From: Streptomyces nitrosporeus
Lineage (GTDB): Bacteria > Actinomycetota > Actinomycetes > Streptomycetales > Streptomycetaceae
Direction: 5' to 3'
NCBI RefSeq assembly: GCF_008704555.1
Contig: NZ_CP023702.1
Location: forward strand, 3,100,001 to 3,164,000
Length of the DNA stretch: 64,000 bases
Shown: positions 20,658-31,905 of the stretch, in pieces
Numbering within the stretch: position 1 is the first letter of the stretch
Layout of the letters: each line of letters opens with the position of its first letter
Translations under genes and position numbers: made by a program
The notes under the pieces: generated by a model
Database searches by the model: none
What the model was told of the DNA's origin: nothing
The model's input: only the letters and a program-made list of their open reading frames with translations

Positions 20658-20699
20658 ACGGCGAAGGGGCGGATCCGGTGGGATCCGCCCCTTCGCCGT
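20658..20699 (-). terminator. mscL terminator hairpin
   Basis: A perfect 19-bp inverted repeat (20658-20676 and 20681-20699) with a 4-base GGTG loop begins 12 bases after the mscL stop codon. It is the longest stem in the region and also shields htpX from read-through. Confidence 0.8.
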
Positions 20700-20711
20700 C
20701 CGGGTGCCGGG

Positions 20712-21197
20712 TCAGCTCTTGGCGGACCCGGCGCGGGCGGGCTGGGCCGGGAGGCCCGCCAGGGCGCGGGCCTCGGGGTCCGGCACGACCTCGCTGGTGC
20801 AGTGGCGGCAGCGGGTGGCGATGGCCGGGATCTCCGTGTAGCACTGCGGGCAGTCGCGGAGGGCGGCCTTGATGTCGACCTTCTCGGCCTCCTTGGCCGT
20901 GAAGCGGTTCTGGACCTTGTTCATGGGCACCACGACCAGGAAGTAGAGGACCGCGGCGGTGATGAGGAAGGCGATGGCGGCGCTGACGAAGAGGCCGTAG
21001 GGGAAGTCCACGCCGTCGACCTGGAAGTGCGCCTTGCTGAAGTCTCCGGTGCCGCGGGTGAAGAGGCCGATGAGCGGCACGATGAAGGCGTTGCTGAAGC
21101 CGGTGACGACGGCGGTGAAGGCGGCACCCACGGCGAGGCCGATGGCCATGGAGATGACGTTCCCGCGCAGGATGAAGTCCTTGAACCCGTTCAGCAC
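20712..21197 (-). CDS. mscL: Large-conductance mechanosensitive channel with C-terminal zinc ribbon
   Basis: A membrane tension valve that opens in osmotic downshock, 161 residues. The pore helix (GFKDFILRGNVISMAIGLAVGAAF), periplasmic loop and second helix (AAIAFLITAAVLYFLVVVP) followed by the NKVQNRF segment are standard. Instead of ending there, the protein adds a cytosolic domain with CPQC and CRHC (roughly residues 116-135) that resembles a small zinc ribbon, then an Ala/Pro tail. The metal site is inferred from spacing only. Confidence 0.92.
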   Translation of the reverse strand: MLNGFKDFILRGNVISMAIGLAVGAAFTAVVTGFSNAFIVPLIGLFTRGTGDFSKAHFQVDGVDFPYGLFVSAAIAFLITAAVLYFLVVVPMNKVQNRFTAKEAEKVDIKAALRDCPQCYTEIPAIATRCRHCTSEVVPDPEARALAGLPAQPARAGSAKS

Positions 21198-21306
21198 CGC
21201 TCCGGCTCCTCTTCAGCTCTTCCCAGGTGGACGTGTGCGGTCACACGTCCGTGCAGCCACGACCATGCCTTGCGGCCGTGTCGGCGGGCAAACCGGTCCT
21301 CGGGGA

Positions 21307-22845
21307 TCAGAAGAGGCCGACGGCGGCGAAGCGGAGGATGACCTGCGGCGCACCGGAGAGTGCGATGCCCGCCACCGCGGTGAGGACGACGGCCGTGACC
21401 AGGGGGGCCGGGGCCCGGGGCGGGCGGGACGCGGTGGGCTGCTCGTCGCCGGACGCCGGGGCGGGCGGCGCGCGGAAGAGCGTCGCGGTCCAGGAGAGGT
21501 AGTAGTACAAAGCGATCACGACGTTGACGGCCATGACCACGGCCAGCCAGCCGAGACCGGCGTCGACGGCCGCGGAGAAGACGGTGACCTTCGCGAAGAG
21601 GCCGATGATCCCGGGCGGCAGACCGGCCAGGCAGAGCAGGAAGAAGCCCATGGCCAGGGCCGCGAGCGGGCGGGTGGCGTACAGGCCGCGGTAGTCGCTG
21701 ATCCGGTTGCCGGGGTGGGTGCGGGCGACGAGCGCGGCGACGGCGAAGGCCCCGAGGTTCACGACCGCGTACATCAGGGCGTAGGCGACGGTGGAGCCGA
21801 CCTGCTCGTCGCTGGAGTACGCGGCGGCGGCGATCGGTACGAGGAGGTAACCGGCCTGGCCGACGGAGGACCAGGCCAGGAGGCGTACGGCGCTGCGGGC
21901 GCGGGTGGAGCTCTGGCGGAGCGCGGCGACGTTGCCGGCGGTCATGGTGAGCGCGGCGAGTACGGCGAGGGCGGGCCCCCAGACGTCGGCGTACGACGGG
22001 AAGGCGATCACGGTGACCAGGACGAGCCCGGAGAAGCCGACGGCCTTGCCGACGACCGAGAGGTAGGCGGCGATGGGCAGCGGGGCCCCGACGTAGGTGT
22101 CGGGGACCCAGAAGTGGAAGGGTGCCGCGGCCGTCTTGAAGGCGAAGCCGACGAGGGTGAGGACGACACCGGTCGCGGCGAGGGTGGAGAGCCGGCCGGG
22201 GACCTCGTCGATCCGGGAGGCGATCTCGGTGAGGTGCATGGTGCCGGTGGCGGCGTAGACGAAGCTGACGCCCAGCAGCGTCACGGCGGTGGCGACGACC
22301 GAGGAGAGGAAGAACTTCAGCGCGGCCTCGGAGGACCGCCGGTCACCGCGCTTGATGCCGACGAGCGCGAAGGCGGGCAGCGAGGCCACTTCGAGGGCGA
22401 CGACGAGGGTGGCGAGGTCGCGGGAGGCGGGCAGCAGGGCGGCCCCGGCCGCCGAGGACAGCAGCAGGAACCAGAACTCGCCCGCGGGGAGCTTGCGGGT
22501 GTCGCCGAGTGAGAGCAGCGCGGTGAGGAGGGCGCCGCCGAGCACGAGGGCCTGGATGACGACGGCGAAGTGGTCGGCGGTGTAGCTGCACGCCTGGGCC
22601 CCGTCGGTGAGGCAGAAGGTGGAGCGGTCGCCGGTGCGCAGGGGGACGAGGAAGGCCAGGGCGGCGACGAGCGCGACGACGGTGGCGTGGCCGAGGAGCG
22701 GCTTGCGCCGTTCGCTGACGAAGAGGTCGGCGACGAGCACGGCGAGGGCCGCCGCCGCGGTGATGACGGGGGGTGCGATCGCGAGCCAGTCGATGGACTG
22801 GACGAGGCTTGCCGCCTCCGGTGCGCTGTCGGCTGCCACGGTCAC
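21307..22845 (-). CDS. nuoN2: NADH-quinone oxidoreductase subunit N, second copy
   Basis: Proton-pumping antiporter-like subunit of complex I, 512 residues with about 14 helices. The helix pair with Glu in VVALEVASLPAFALVG and the Lys segment FKTAAAPFHFWVPDTYVGAP are conserved. It is the last gene of the ten-gene operon; its start overlaps the nuoM2 stop by four bases. A second, longer NuoN (567 residues) is encoded at 61742-63445, so the genome has two sets. A Pro/Arg-rich loop (SRPPRAPAP) sits before the last helix. Confidence 0.93.
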   Translation of the reverse strand: MTVAADSAPEAASLVQSIDWLAIAPPVITAAAALAVLVADLFVSERRKPLLGHATVVALVAALAFLVPLRTGDRSTFCLTDGAQACSYTADHFAVVIQALVLGGALLTALLSLGDTRKLPAGEFWFLLLSSAAGAALLPASRDLATLVVALEVASLPAFALVGIKRGDRRSSEAALKFFLSSVVATAVTLLGVSFVYAATGTMHLTEIASRIDEVPGRLSTLAATGVVLTLVGFAFKTAAAPFHFWVPDTYVGAPLPIAAYLSVVGKAVGFSGLVLVTVIAFPSYADVWGPALAVLAALTMTAGNVAALRQSSTRARSAVRLLAWSSVGQAGYLLVPIAAAAYSSDEQVGSTVAYALMYAVVNLGAFAVAALVARTHPGNRISDYRGLYATRPLAALAMGFFLLCLAGLPPGIIGLFAKVTVFSAAVDAGLGWLAVVMAVNVVIALYYYLSWTATLFRAPPAPASGDEQPTASRPPRAPAPLVTAVVLTAVAGIALSGAPQVILRFAAVGLF

Positions 22846-24602
22846 GACTTGCCTCCCGAGAGGAGCTTCTGCACGGCCGGGTCGGTCAGGCCGAGCAGGA
22901 CGGCGGGCCAGAGTCCGGCGAGGACGGTGAGGGCGGCGAGCGGTGTCCAGGCGGCGAGCTCGTAGCCCTGGACGTCGGCGAGCGGCTGCGGCTGCGTGCC
23001 GGGCGCGCCGGGGCCCGTACCGCCGGTGTCCGCGTCCTCGGGCCTGCCGGCGCCCTCAGGCGTGCCGGTGCTCCCGGGCGTGCCGGTGCCGACGGGTCCG
23101 TCCGCGCTCCCGGTCCTGTCCGTGCCGGTCGCGTCCGCGCCGGTCCCGTCCGTGCCGGGGCCGCTGGTGCCGGGGCGGGCGGCGCGGGGGTCGCCCATGC
23201 AGACCCGGCGTACGACGATCAGCATGTACGCGGCGGTGAGGAGGGTTCCCGAGGCGCCGATGGCCATGAACGTGAGGAAGGCGGGGCGGCTGAGCCCGTC
23301 GGCGGGGTCGAAGGCGCCGAAGAGGGTGAGCATCTCGCCCCAGAACCCGGCGAGCCCGGGGAGTCCGAGCGAGGCGACGGCGGCGAAGGCGAGGAGGCCG
23401 CCGAGGCGGGGCGCGCGGCCGTAGAGGGCGGCGCCGGTGGCCCCGGAGAGCGTGTCGAGGTCGGCGGTCCCGTAGCGGTCCTTGACGGCGCCGACGAGGA
23501 AGAACAGCAGGCCGGTGATGAGGCCGTGGGCGATGTTCGCGAAGAGCGCGCCGTTGACGCCGGTGGGGGTCATGGTGGCGATGCCCAGGAGCACGAAGCC
23601 CATGTGCCCGACCGAGGAGTAGGCGATCAGCCGCTTCAGGTCGCCCTTGGCGCCGGGGCGGGCCAGGGCGAGGCAGGCGAGGGAGCCGTAGACGATGCCG
23701 ACGACGGCGAAGGCGGCGAGGTAGGGCGCGAAGGTCTCCATCCCGTCGGGGGCGACGGGGAGCAGGATCCGGACGAACCCGTAGGTGCCCATCTTCAGCA
23801 GGACGCCTGCGAGGAGGACGGAACCGACCGTGGGGGCCGCCGTGTGGGCGTCGGGGAGCCAGCTGTGCAGGGGCCACATCGGGGTCTTCACCGCGAGCCC
23901 GACACCGATCGCGATCACGGCGATGACCTGCACCGACGAGGTGAGACCGCGGCCGTTGTCAGTGGCGAGTGCCACCATGTCGAAGGTGCCGCTCTTCAGC
24001 CCGACGAGGAGCAGGCCCAGCAGCATCACGACGGAGCCGAGCAGGGTGTAGAGGACGAACTTCCAGGCGGCGGGCTGCTTCCTGTCACCGCCCCAGCGGG
24101 CGATGAGGAAGTACATCGGGATGAGGACCATCTCGAAGGCCAGGAAGAAGAGGATCAGGTCGAGGACGGCGAAGGTGGCCAGCGTGCCGGACTCGAGGAC
24201 GAGGACGAGGGCGACGAACCCCTTCGCGGAGGGGCCCGCGGGGAGCTTGAAGTAGCTGTAGAGCGCGCAGAGGAAGGTCAGCAGCGCGGTCAGGACGAGA
24301 AGGGGGAGCGAGATGCCGTCGGTACCGAGGTGGATCCGCACGTCCAGTGCCGGGATCCAGCTGATGTCCGTGGTGGCCTGCATCTTCGACGGCTGGTCGT
24401 GGTCGAATCCGGCCGCGAGGACGAGGGTCGCGACGAGGACGGCTCCGGTGACGGTCACTCCGTGGCGGAGCACGGCCTGGTCGGGGCTGCGGCCCTTCAG
24501 TCCGGGCGGGGCGGGCAGGAGCGCGGCGAGTGCGCCGAGCAGTGGTGCGACGACGACGAACGCCAGAAGGAACTGCATCACGGACGCGCTGATATCGATC
24601 AC
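22842..24602 (-). CDS. nuoM2: NADH-quinone oxidoreductase subunit M, second copy
   Basis: Antiporter-like complex I subunit, 586 residues. Key residues are in FFLAFEMVLIPMYFLIARWG (helix 5 Glu), VKTPMWPLHSWLPDAHTAAP (helix 7-8 Lys) and IAYSSVGHMGFVLLG. Between the two last helices it has an insert of about 65 residues made almost only of Gly, Thr, Pro, Ser and Asp (starting RAARPGTSGPG), absent from ordinary NuoM. It follows nuoL2 by 3 bases. Confidence 0.93.
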   Translation of the reverse strand: MIDISASVMQFLLAFVVVAPLLGALAALLPAPPGLKGRSPDQAVLRHGVTVTGAVLVATLVLAAGFDHDQPSKMQATTDISWIPALDVRIHLGTDGISLPLLVLTALLTFLCALYSYFKLPAGPSAKGFVALVLVLESGTLATFAVLDLILFFLAFEMVLIPMYFLIARWGGDRKQPAAWKFVLYTLLGSVVMLLGLLLVGLKSGTFDMVALATDNGRGLTSSVQVIAVIAIGVGLAVKTPMWPLHSWLPDAHTAAPTVGSVLLAGVLLKMGTYGFVRILLPVAPDGMETFAPYLAAFAVVGIVYGSLACLALARPGAKGDLKRLIAYSSVGHMGFVLLGIATMTPTGVNGALFANIAHGLITGLLFFLVGAVKDRYGTADLDTLSGATGAALYGRAPRLGGLLAFAAVASLGLPGLAGFWGEMLTLFGAFDPADGLSRPAFLTFMAIGASGTLLTAAYMLIVVRRVCMGDPRAARPGTSGPGTDGTGADATGTDRTGSADGPVGTGTPGSTGTPEGAGRPEDADTGGTGPGAPGTQPQPLADVQGYELAAWTPLAALTVLAGLWPAVLLGLTDPAVQKLLSGGKS

Positions 24603-24605
24603 GGC

Positions 24606-26602
<1,997 letters not shown>

Positions 26603-26606
<4 letters not shown>

Positions 26607-27055
26607 GCGGTGGCCTCCGCCTTCTGCGTGTTCTCCGTCTTCCCCGCGCCCCGTGCTTCCCGCGCGCTCCGCGCTTTTCGTGCGGAGCCGGGGGTGTGCC
26701 CCTCGGGGGCGCCGTCGGGGAGGTCGTCGGGAAGCGTCTCGGCGTCGTCGGTCTCGGCTGTGTCGCGGAGGCGGTCGATGTCGGAGCTGCCGCGGTTCCG
26801 GTAGACGGCCAGGACGATGGCGAGGCCGATGCCGATCTCGGCCGCGGCGATGGCGATGGTGAAGAGGGTGAGCGCCTGACCGGAGTGGAGCGCGTCACGC
26901 AGCCAGACGTCGAAGGCGACCAGGTTGAGGTTGACGGCGTTGAGCATCAGCTCGACGGACATCAGGACGAGGATCGTGTTGCGGCGGGCGAGGACTCCGT
27001 ACAGCCCGGTGCAGAAGAGGAGGGCGGCGAGCACGGCGGGATAGGCGAGGTGCAT
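26603..27055 (-). CDS. nuoK2: NADH-quinone oxidoreductase subunit K, second copy
   Basis: Small membrane subunit of complex I. The first roughly 88 residues are a complete NuoK (three helices, with the conserved Glu residues in [15 protein letters not shown] and [10 protein letters not shown]). A further 60 charged, Asp/Ala/Arg-rich residues follow, so the protein has 150 residues instead of about 100. The ATG overlaps the nuoJ2 stop (TGATG). Confidence 0.92.
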
Positions 27056-27753
27056 CAGCTCTTGTCCTCTCGGTTCGCACCCCGGCCGGGGGCCTTCCGG
27101 CTCTCCTGCGCGGCCCGGCCGGCGGTCTCCTGGCCCTGCTGCGCGGCTGTGCCGGGGGCCGGGTCGCCGGTCGCGGTTCTGCCGGTGACGGCGGTGACGG
27201 CTGTGACGGCGGTCCGGTCGCCTTTGCGGGAGAGGACGATCGCGCCGACGAGGGCTGCCAGCAGGAGGACGGACAGCGCCTCGAAGGGCAGCACCCAGTG
27301 CCGGAAGAGGAAGCTGCCGGTCACCGCCGTGGATCCCTGGGCCGGCCCGTCCAGGTCGATCCAGGTCGCCCGGAAGGCGTCGACGACGACCCAGACCAGG
27401 GCTGCGGCCGAGGCGGCGGCGACGGCGAGGGCCACCCACCGGTTGCCCGAATCGGCGTCCGGGGAACGGCCGATGGGGGCCCGGGTGAGCATCAGGCCGA
27501 AGAGGAGGAGGACGACGATCGAGCCGACGTAGATCAGGACCTGCACCCAGGCGATGAACTCGGCGGTGAGCAGCAGGTACTCGACGGCCAGTCCGCCGAG
27601 CGCCACGACCAGCCAGAGCGCGGCGTGCACGAGCTGCTTGGTCGTGACGGTGATGACGGCCGCGCCGAAGGTGACCAGACCGACGAGGAGGAACGCGATC
27701 TCGACCCCGGTCGGGGAGAGGAAGCCGGGGTGCCCGGTGGCTGCGAGGGTCAC
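27055..27753 (-). CDS. nuoJ2: NADH-quinone oxidoreductase subunit J, second copy
   Basis: Membrane subunit of complex I, 232 residues from the GTG at 27753, which overlaps the nuoI2 stop by four bases. The NuoJ core includes [21 protein letters not shown] and [21 protein letters not shown]. The last 50 residues are a polar tail that begins with a short repeat ([11 protein letters not shown]) and is rich in Ala, Gly, Gln and Arg. Confidence 0.92.
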   Translation of the reverse strand: MTLAATGHPGFLSPTGVEIAFLLVGLVTFGAAVITVTTKQLVHAALWLVVALGGLAVEYLLLTAEFIAWVQVLIYVGSIVVLLLFGLMLTRAPIGRSPDADSGNRWVALAVAAASAAALVWVVVDAFRATWIDLDGPAQGSTAVTGSFLFRHWVLPFEALSVLLLAALVGAIVLSRKGDRTAVTAVTAVTGRTATGDPAPGTAAQQGQETAGRAAQESRKAPGRGANREDKS

Positions 27754-28427
27754 TCCCCGGCCCCCTGCCCGGAGTCCGGACCAGGAGCCGTGCCTGGTCC
27801 CGTGCCCGTGCCCGTGCCCGTTTCTGCGCCTGTGCCAGGGGCCCGGGTCACCGTGCCGGTGGCGGTCCCGCCGACGGTGGTCCCGCCGGCGGTGGCAGCG
27901 GCCTCGGCGGCCCGGAGCTTGTCGGCCGTCTTGCGGGCGGCGGCGACCTCCTTCGGCTCCTCGGCCCCCGGGTCGAGCGCGGGCGGTTCGGGGACGGTCC
28001 ACATCCACTCGCGGAGCTTGTCCCGTTCGTGGGTGAGTTCGTGGATGTCGGTCTCCGCGTACTCGAACTCCGGCGACCAGAACAACGCGTCGAAGGGACA
28101 CACCTCGATGCAGATGCCGCAGTACATGCAGAGGGCGAAGTCGATGGCGAAGCGGTCCAGCACGTTACGGCTGCGCTCACGGCCGCCCGGTGCCGACGGC
28201 GGCACCGTCTCCTTGTGGGAGTCGATGTAGATGCACCAGTCGGGGCACTCACGGGCGCAGAGCATGCAGACGGTGCAGTTCTCCTCGAACAGCCCGATGA
28301 CACCGCGGGTGCGGGGGGCGAGTTCGGGCTGGACGTCCGGGTACTGGGCGGTGACCGTGCGCTTGGTCATGGTCCGCAGGGTCACGGCCAGGCCCTTGGC
28401 GAGGCCCGAGCCAGGGATCGGGGGCAC
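27750..28427 (-). CDS. nuoI2: NADH-quinone oxidoreductase subunit I, second copy
   Basis: Carries the two [4Fe-4S] clusters (N6a, N6b) that pass electrons towards NuoB; 225 residues from the GTG at 28427. Both ferredoxin motifs are intact: [12 protein letters not shown] (Cys 51, 54, 57, 61) and [12 protein letters not shown] (Cys 100, 103, 106, 110). After residue 150 the protein continues as an Ala/Lys helix and a Gly-Thr-Pro tail of about 45 residues. The start shares one base with the nuoH2 stop (TAGTG). With NuoEFG missing, this is the likely entry point for ferredoxin electrons. Confidence 0.93.
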   Translation of the reverse strand: MPPIPGSGLAKGLAVTLRTMTKRTVTAQYPDVQPELAPRTRGVIGLFEENCTVCMLCARECPDWCIYIDSHKETVPPSAPGGRERSRNVLDRFAIDFALCMYCGICIEVCPFDALFWSPEFEYAETDIHELTHERDKLREWMWTVPEPPALDPGAEEPKEVAAARKTADKLRAAEAAATAGGTTVGGTATGTVTRAPGTGAETGTGTGTGPGTAPGPDSGQGAGE

Positions 28428-29395
28428 TAGTTGATCGCCACCTTCACGATGCCGGTGAGCGCGATCTGCGCGAGGGCGAGAGGGATGAGCGTGGTCCAGG
28501 CGAGCTTCTGCAACTGGTCCTCCCGCATCCGGGGATAGGTGACCCGCAGCCAGATGACGACGAACGCGAGCACCGCCGTCTTCAGGAGGGTCCAGACCCA
28601 GCCGAGGCCGTCGGCCCCGAGCGGGCCGTGCCAGCCGCCCAGGAAGAGGACGGTGGTCAGGCCGCACAGGACGACGATCCCGGCGTACTCGGCGAGCAGG
28701 AACAGTGCGAACCTCAGCCCTGTGTACTCGGTGTACGCCCCGAAGATGATCTCCGAGTCGGCGACCGGCATGTCGAAGGGCGGGCGCTGCAGTTCGGCGA
28801 GCCCCGCCACGAAGAAGACCAGGGCACCGGTGATCTGCCAGGGCAGCCACCACCACTCGAAGGCGTCGACGATGCCGGGCAGCGAGACCGTGCCCGCCGC
28901 CATGGCCACGGAGGCCGCGGCGAGCAGCATCGGCAGCTCGTACGCGAGGAGCTGCGCGGCGGTACGCAGACCGCCGAGCAGGGAGAACTTGTTGGCCGAC
29001 GCCCAGCCCGCCATCAGCGAACCGAGCACCCCGACGCCCATGACGGCGAGCACGAAGAAGATCCCGGCGTCGACGACCTGGCCGACGGCCCCCTCACCGG
29101 GGCCGACGGGGATGGCGACCAGCACGAGGAGGTACGGCAGGAGGGCGACCGCCGGGGCCAGCTGGAAGACGCGGCGGTCGGCCGCGGCCGGGACGACGTC
29201 CTCCTTCTGCGCGAACTTCACCCCGTCCGCGACCAGCTGGGCCCAGCCGTGGAAACCGCCCGCGTACATGGGGCCGAGCCGGCCCTGCATATGGGCCATC
29301 ACCTTGTGCTCGGTCTGCCCCACCACGAGCGGGAGGACCAGGAACACGGCGAAGACGATGACGAGCCGGATGGCGACGTCGAGTGCGTCGTTCAC
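28427..29395 (-). CDS. nuoH2: NADH-quinone oxidoreductase subunit H, second copy
   Basis: Membrane anchor at the quinone site of complex I, 322 residues, eight helices. Conserved motifs: [59 protein letters not shown] with the acidic residues of the quinone channel, and [12 protein letters not shown]. The start overlaps the nuoC2 stop. Confidence 0.94.
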   Translation of the reverse strand: MNDALDVAIRLVIVFAVFLVLPLVVGQTEHKVMAHMQGRLGPMYAGGFHGWAQLVADGVKFAQKEDVVPAAADRRVFQLAPAVALLPYLLVLVAIPVGPGEGAVGQVVDAGIFFVLAVMGVGVLGSLMAGWASANKFSLLGGLRTAAQLLAYELPMLLAAASVAMAAGTVSLPGIVDAFEWWWLPWQITGALVFFVAGLAELQRPPFDMPVADSEIIFGAYTEYTGLRFALFLLAEYAGIVVLCGLTTVLFLGGWHGPLGADGLGWVWTLLKTAVLAFVVIWLRVTYPRMREDQLQKLAWTTLIPLALAQIALTGIVKVAIN

Positions 29396-30561
29396 GCGGT
29401 ATCGCCTCCGGTGGGCCGGTCGTCGGTGCGGGAGTCATCGCCTTCGGCGGAGTCTGCGGGGCCGGTGGAGCCGGGGGGCTCCGTCGGGCCGGTGGGCTCC
29501 GTCGGACCGGTTGAGTCCGTCGGGCCGGGGGAGTCGGTGGACTCCGCCGGGTCGGCGGGCTCGGCGAACGCGGGCCGGTCGTTGTGCCAGGGGGCGTCGG
29601 AGCCGCGGGCGGTACGGGGCCGTCGCGCGGCCTCGCCCCGAGGCTCGGCGGCCGTACCGGGGCCGCCGTCCTGAGGCGTGGCCGGAGGTGTCGCCGGGGC
29701 GGACTGGCTCGCCGATCCCTGGGAGGCGCTGCGGTTGCGGCGCGGCCGGACCGCCGGCGCACCCGTGGCGGGGGGCGCGGCCGGGCCGGGAGCGGCGGCC
29801 GGCCCCGCGGAGCCGGGGGACGGCTCCGTGCCGGGCGCGGGCGCCGCGGCCTGCGGCCCCGCGGCACGCTGGGCGGCCGACCCCTCGCTCGCGCTGCGGG
29901 TCCGGCGTGCCGGGCGGTCGCCCGCCGCGCCCGCCGCACGCGCTCCCCGGGCCGGGCGGGCCGGGGCGGGGGGCAGCTGTCCCTTGAGCGGACCCCATTC
30001 GTTCGGGTCGGGCACCCCCGGCGGGAGCATCGTGCGCCGCTTGGGTCCGCCGTGTTCCGACTCGCCGGGCTCCTTGGCGCCCGGCCACGCCTTCGCGACC
30101 CGGGCCGCCAGGACGAAGTCCTTCCGGAGCGGATGGCCCTCGAATCCCTCGGGCAGCAGCAGCGGTACGAGGCCCGGGTGCCCCTCGAAGGTGACGCCGA
30201 ACATCTCGTGCGTCTCACGCTCGTGCCAGGCGGCGCCCGCGTAGACCCCGACCGCACTCGGCAGGGTGGCCGCAGCGTGCGGGACCGTCGTACGGACGAG
30301 CAGGCGCCGTACCGAGCCCGCGCCCAGCGCGACGACATGGGCGCAGACCCGGAAGCCGGTGCCCGGCTCGTCCACGGCGCTCAGCCAGTCGAAATAGGTG
30401 CAGCCGAGCCGGTCGCGCGCCGTTTCGAGCGCGGCGGTCCAGGCGGTGGCGGGGACGTCCACGGTCAGCAGGTCGTACGCCCGTGCCGCGGTGGCCTCCT
30501 CGCCGAAGACCTCGGTGACGGCGTCCGGCAGCCGGTCGTAGGCGTCGGCGGCGCTGCTCAC
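29392..30561 (-). CDS. nuoC2: NADH-quinone oxidoreductase subunit C with long disordered tail
   Basis: Residues 1-195 form a normal NuoC (30 kDa subunit), with [18 protein letters not shown] and [16 protein letters not shown]. It is not fused to NuoD. Residues 196-389 are a Pro/Ala/Gly/Ser/Thr-rich tail. Two copies of a 12-residue motif lie in it, [12 protein letters not shown] (about 220) and [12 protein letters not shown] (about 275), and near the end a [17 protein letters not shown] repeat. The tail keeps the same codon bias and has no stop, so it is probably real. Start and stop both overlap neighbours by four bases. Confidence 0.88.
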   Translation of the reverse strand: MSSAADAYDRLPDAVTEVFGEEATAARAYDLLTVDVPATAWTAALETARDRLGCTYFDWLSAVDEPGTGFRVCAHVVALGAGSVRRLLVRTTVPHAAATLPSAVGVYAGAAWHERETHEMFGVTFEGHPGLVPLLLPEGFEGHPLRKDFVLAARVAKAWPGAKEPGESEHGGPKRRTMLPPGVPDPNEWGPLKGQLPPAPARPARGARAAGAAGDRPARRTRSASEGSAAQRAAGPQAAAPAPGTEPSPGSAGPAAAPGPAAPPATGAPAVRPRRNRSASQGSASQSAPATPPATPQDGGPGTAAEPRGEAARRPRTARGSDAPWHNDRPAFAEPADPAESTDSPGPTDSTGPTEPTGPTEPPGSTGPADSAEGDDSRTDDRPTGGDTA

Positions 30562-31334
30562 TCCCGCTCCTCCCCCGAAGCGTCCGAAACGCCCGGAGCC
30601 CCCGGAGTACCCGGGCCCTCCGGAGCACCCGGGCCCCCCGCACCGGACGGACCGGCCGACCCGTCCGGCCCGCCCGTGGTCCCCGGACCGTCCGCACCGC
30701 CCCCGGCCCCCGGCCCCGGTGCCGCGGACGGCGCCGCGGGCGGTGTCACGAGGCCGCTGCGCAGCGCCGCGGCCGAGGGCCGGGCGGGCCCGTCCTCGGT
30801 GGCGTACCGCCCGGCGAGCGACTCGCGGGCGATCTTCTCCTGCAGCTTGAGGATGCCCTGGAGCAGGGCCTCCGGGCGGGGCGGGCAGCCGGGTACGTAC
30901 ACGTCGACCGGGATGATCTGGTCGACGCCCTTGGTCACCGAGTACGAATCCCAGTACGGTCCGCCGCAGTTGGAGCAGGCGCCGAAGGAGATGACGTACT
31001 TGGGCTCGGGCATCTGCTCGTACAGCCGCTTCACCGCCGGGGCCATCTTGTCCGTCACCGTCCCGGAGACGACCATCAGGTCCGCCTGCCGGGGGCCGGG
31101 CGCGAAGGGGATGACACCCATCCGCATGAAGTCGTGGCGGGCCATGGAGGCCGCGATGAACTCGATGGCGCAGCAGGCGAGTCCGAAGTTGAAGACCCAG
31201 AGGCTGTAGCGGCGGCCCCAGTTGAGGACCACCTTCATCGGTTCGGGCGCGAGCCGGGACAGCACTCCGAGCCGTTTCGGCTCGGGCAGCGGAACCGATG
31301 AGTCCGGGTTCGGGGGCCGACTCGTCACGCCCAT
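30558..31334 (-). CDS. nuoB2: NADH-quinone oxidoreductase subunit B, second copy
   Basis: Binds the terminal cluster N2 that reduces quinone. The four ligands are in [12 protein letters not shown] (Cys 54, 55), [16 protein letters not shown] (Cys 120) and [15 protein letters not shown] (Cys 150). The core ends near residue 178; a Gly/Pro/Ala tail of about 80 residues follows. ATG at 31334 is used; a GTG at 31328 would overlap the nuoA2 stop by four bases and is the main alternative. 258 residues. Confidence 0.93.
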   Translation of the reverse strand: MGVTSRPPNPDSSVPLPEPKRLGVLSRLAPEPMKVVLNWGRRYSLWVFNFGLACCAIEFIAASMARHDFMRMGVIPFAPGPRQADLMVVSGTVTDKMAPAVKRLYEQMPEPKYVISFGACSNCGGPYWDSYSVTKGVDQIIPVDVYVPGCPPRPEALLQGILKLQEKIARESLAGRYATEDGPARPSAAALRSGLVTPPAAPSAAPGPGAGGGADGPGTTGGPDGSAGPSGAGGPGAPEGPGTPGAPGVSDASGEERE

Positions 31335-31726
31335 GTGAGGACGCCCTTCTTCCATGCGTAGAGCAGTCCCACGGCCAGGAAACCGAGGAAGACGAACATC
31401 TCCACCAGCGTCGTCGCCCCGTACCCGGGCGCCGCGAACACGGTGGCCCACGGGAACAGGAAGATGGAGTCGACGGCGAAGATCACGTACAGGAAGGCGT
31501 AGACGTAGTAGCGGACCTGGGTGTGGGCCCAGCCCTCGCCCACCGGGTCCACGCCGCATTCGTAGGTGAGGAGCTTCTCCGGGGTCGGGACCACGGGCCT
31601 CAGCAGCCGCCCGGCGCCGAAGGCCACGGCGACGAAGAGCACACCGACGACGGCGAGCAGTCCGACCACCGAGTAGCTCTGGAAGTAGTCCGACGCGAGA
31701 ACGGTCGGTTCCGGCAGTTCCGCCAC
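31325..31726 (-). CDS. nuoA2: NADH-quinone oxidoreductase subunit A, second copy
   Basis: First gene of the operon, 133 residues with three helices. The NuoA loop motif is [45 protein letters not shown], quoted here only as YECGVDP and VRYYVYAF. The GTG start at 31726 lies 180 bases from the divergent sensor kinase gene, so the operon promoter must be in that gap. Confidence 0.93.
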   Translation of the reverse strand: MAELPEPTVLASDYFQSYSVVGLLAVVGVLFVAVAFGAGRLLRPVVPTPEKLLTYECGVDPVGEGWAHTQVRYYVYAFLYVIFAVDSIFLFPWATVFAAPGYGATTLVEMFVFLGFLAVGLLYAWKKGVLTWA

Positions 31727-31905
31727 GTCCGTCCCCTGCTCCTTCGGCCTGTCCGGCGCCCTCTCCGACGCCCTGTACGCACGGGAGTCTAGGCCCTGCC
31801 GGAGAGCCGGCAGGCAGCCGTGTCACACAAGGGTGGGGTTATCCCCACTTCCCGCCACCCACGAACCCCATGGCGTGCGGGCGCGCCGCCCGGCAGGCTG
31901 GTCAC
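31727..31905. promoter_or_regulatory. Divergent control region of nuoA2 and the sensor kinase gene
   Basis: The 179 bases between two divergent starts must hold promoters for both. It includes the A/T-richer stretch CACAAGGGTGGGGTTATCC near 31820. I cannot name a definite promoter. Confidence 0.4.

Noticed and set aside
29392..30561. NuoCD fusion explaining the missing NuoD
   Set aside because: The part after NuoC is low-complexity sequence without any NuoD motif.
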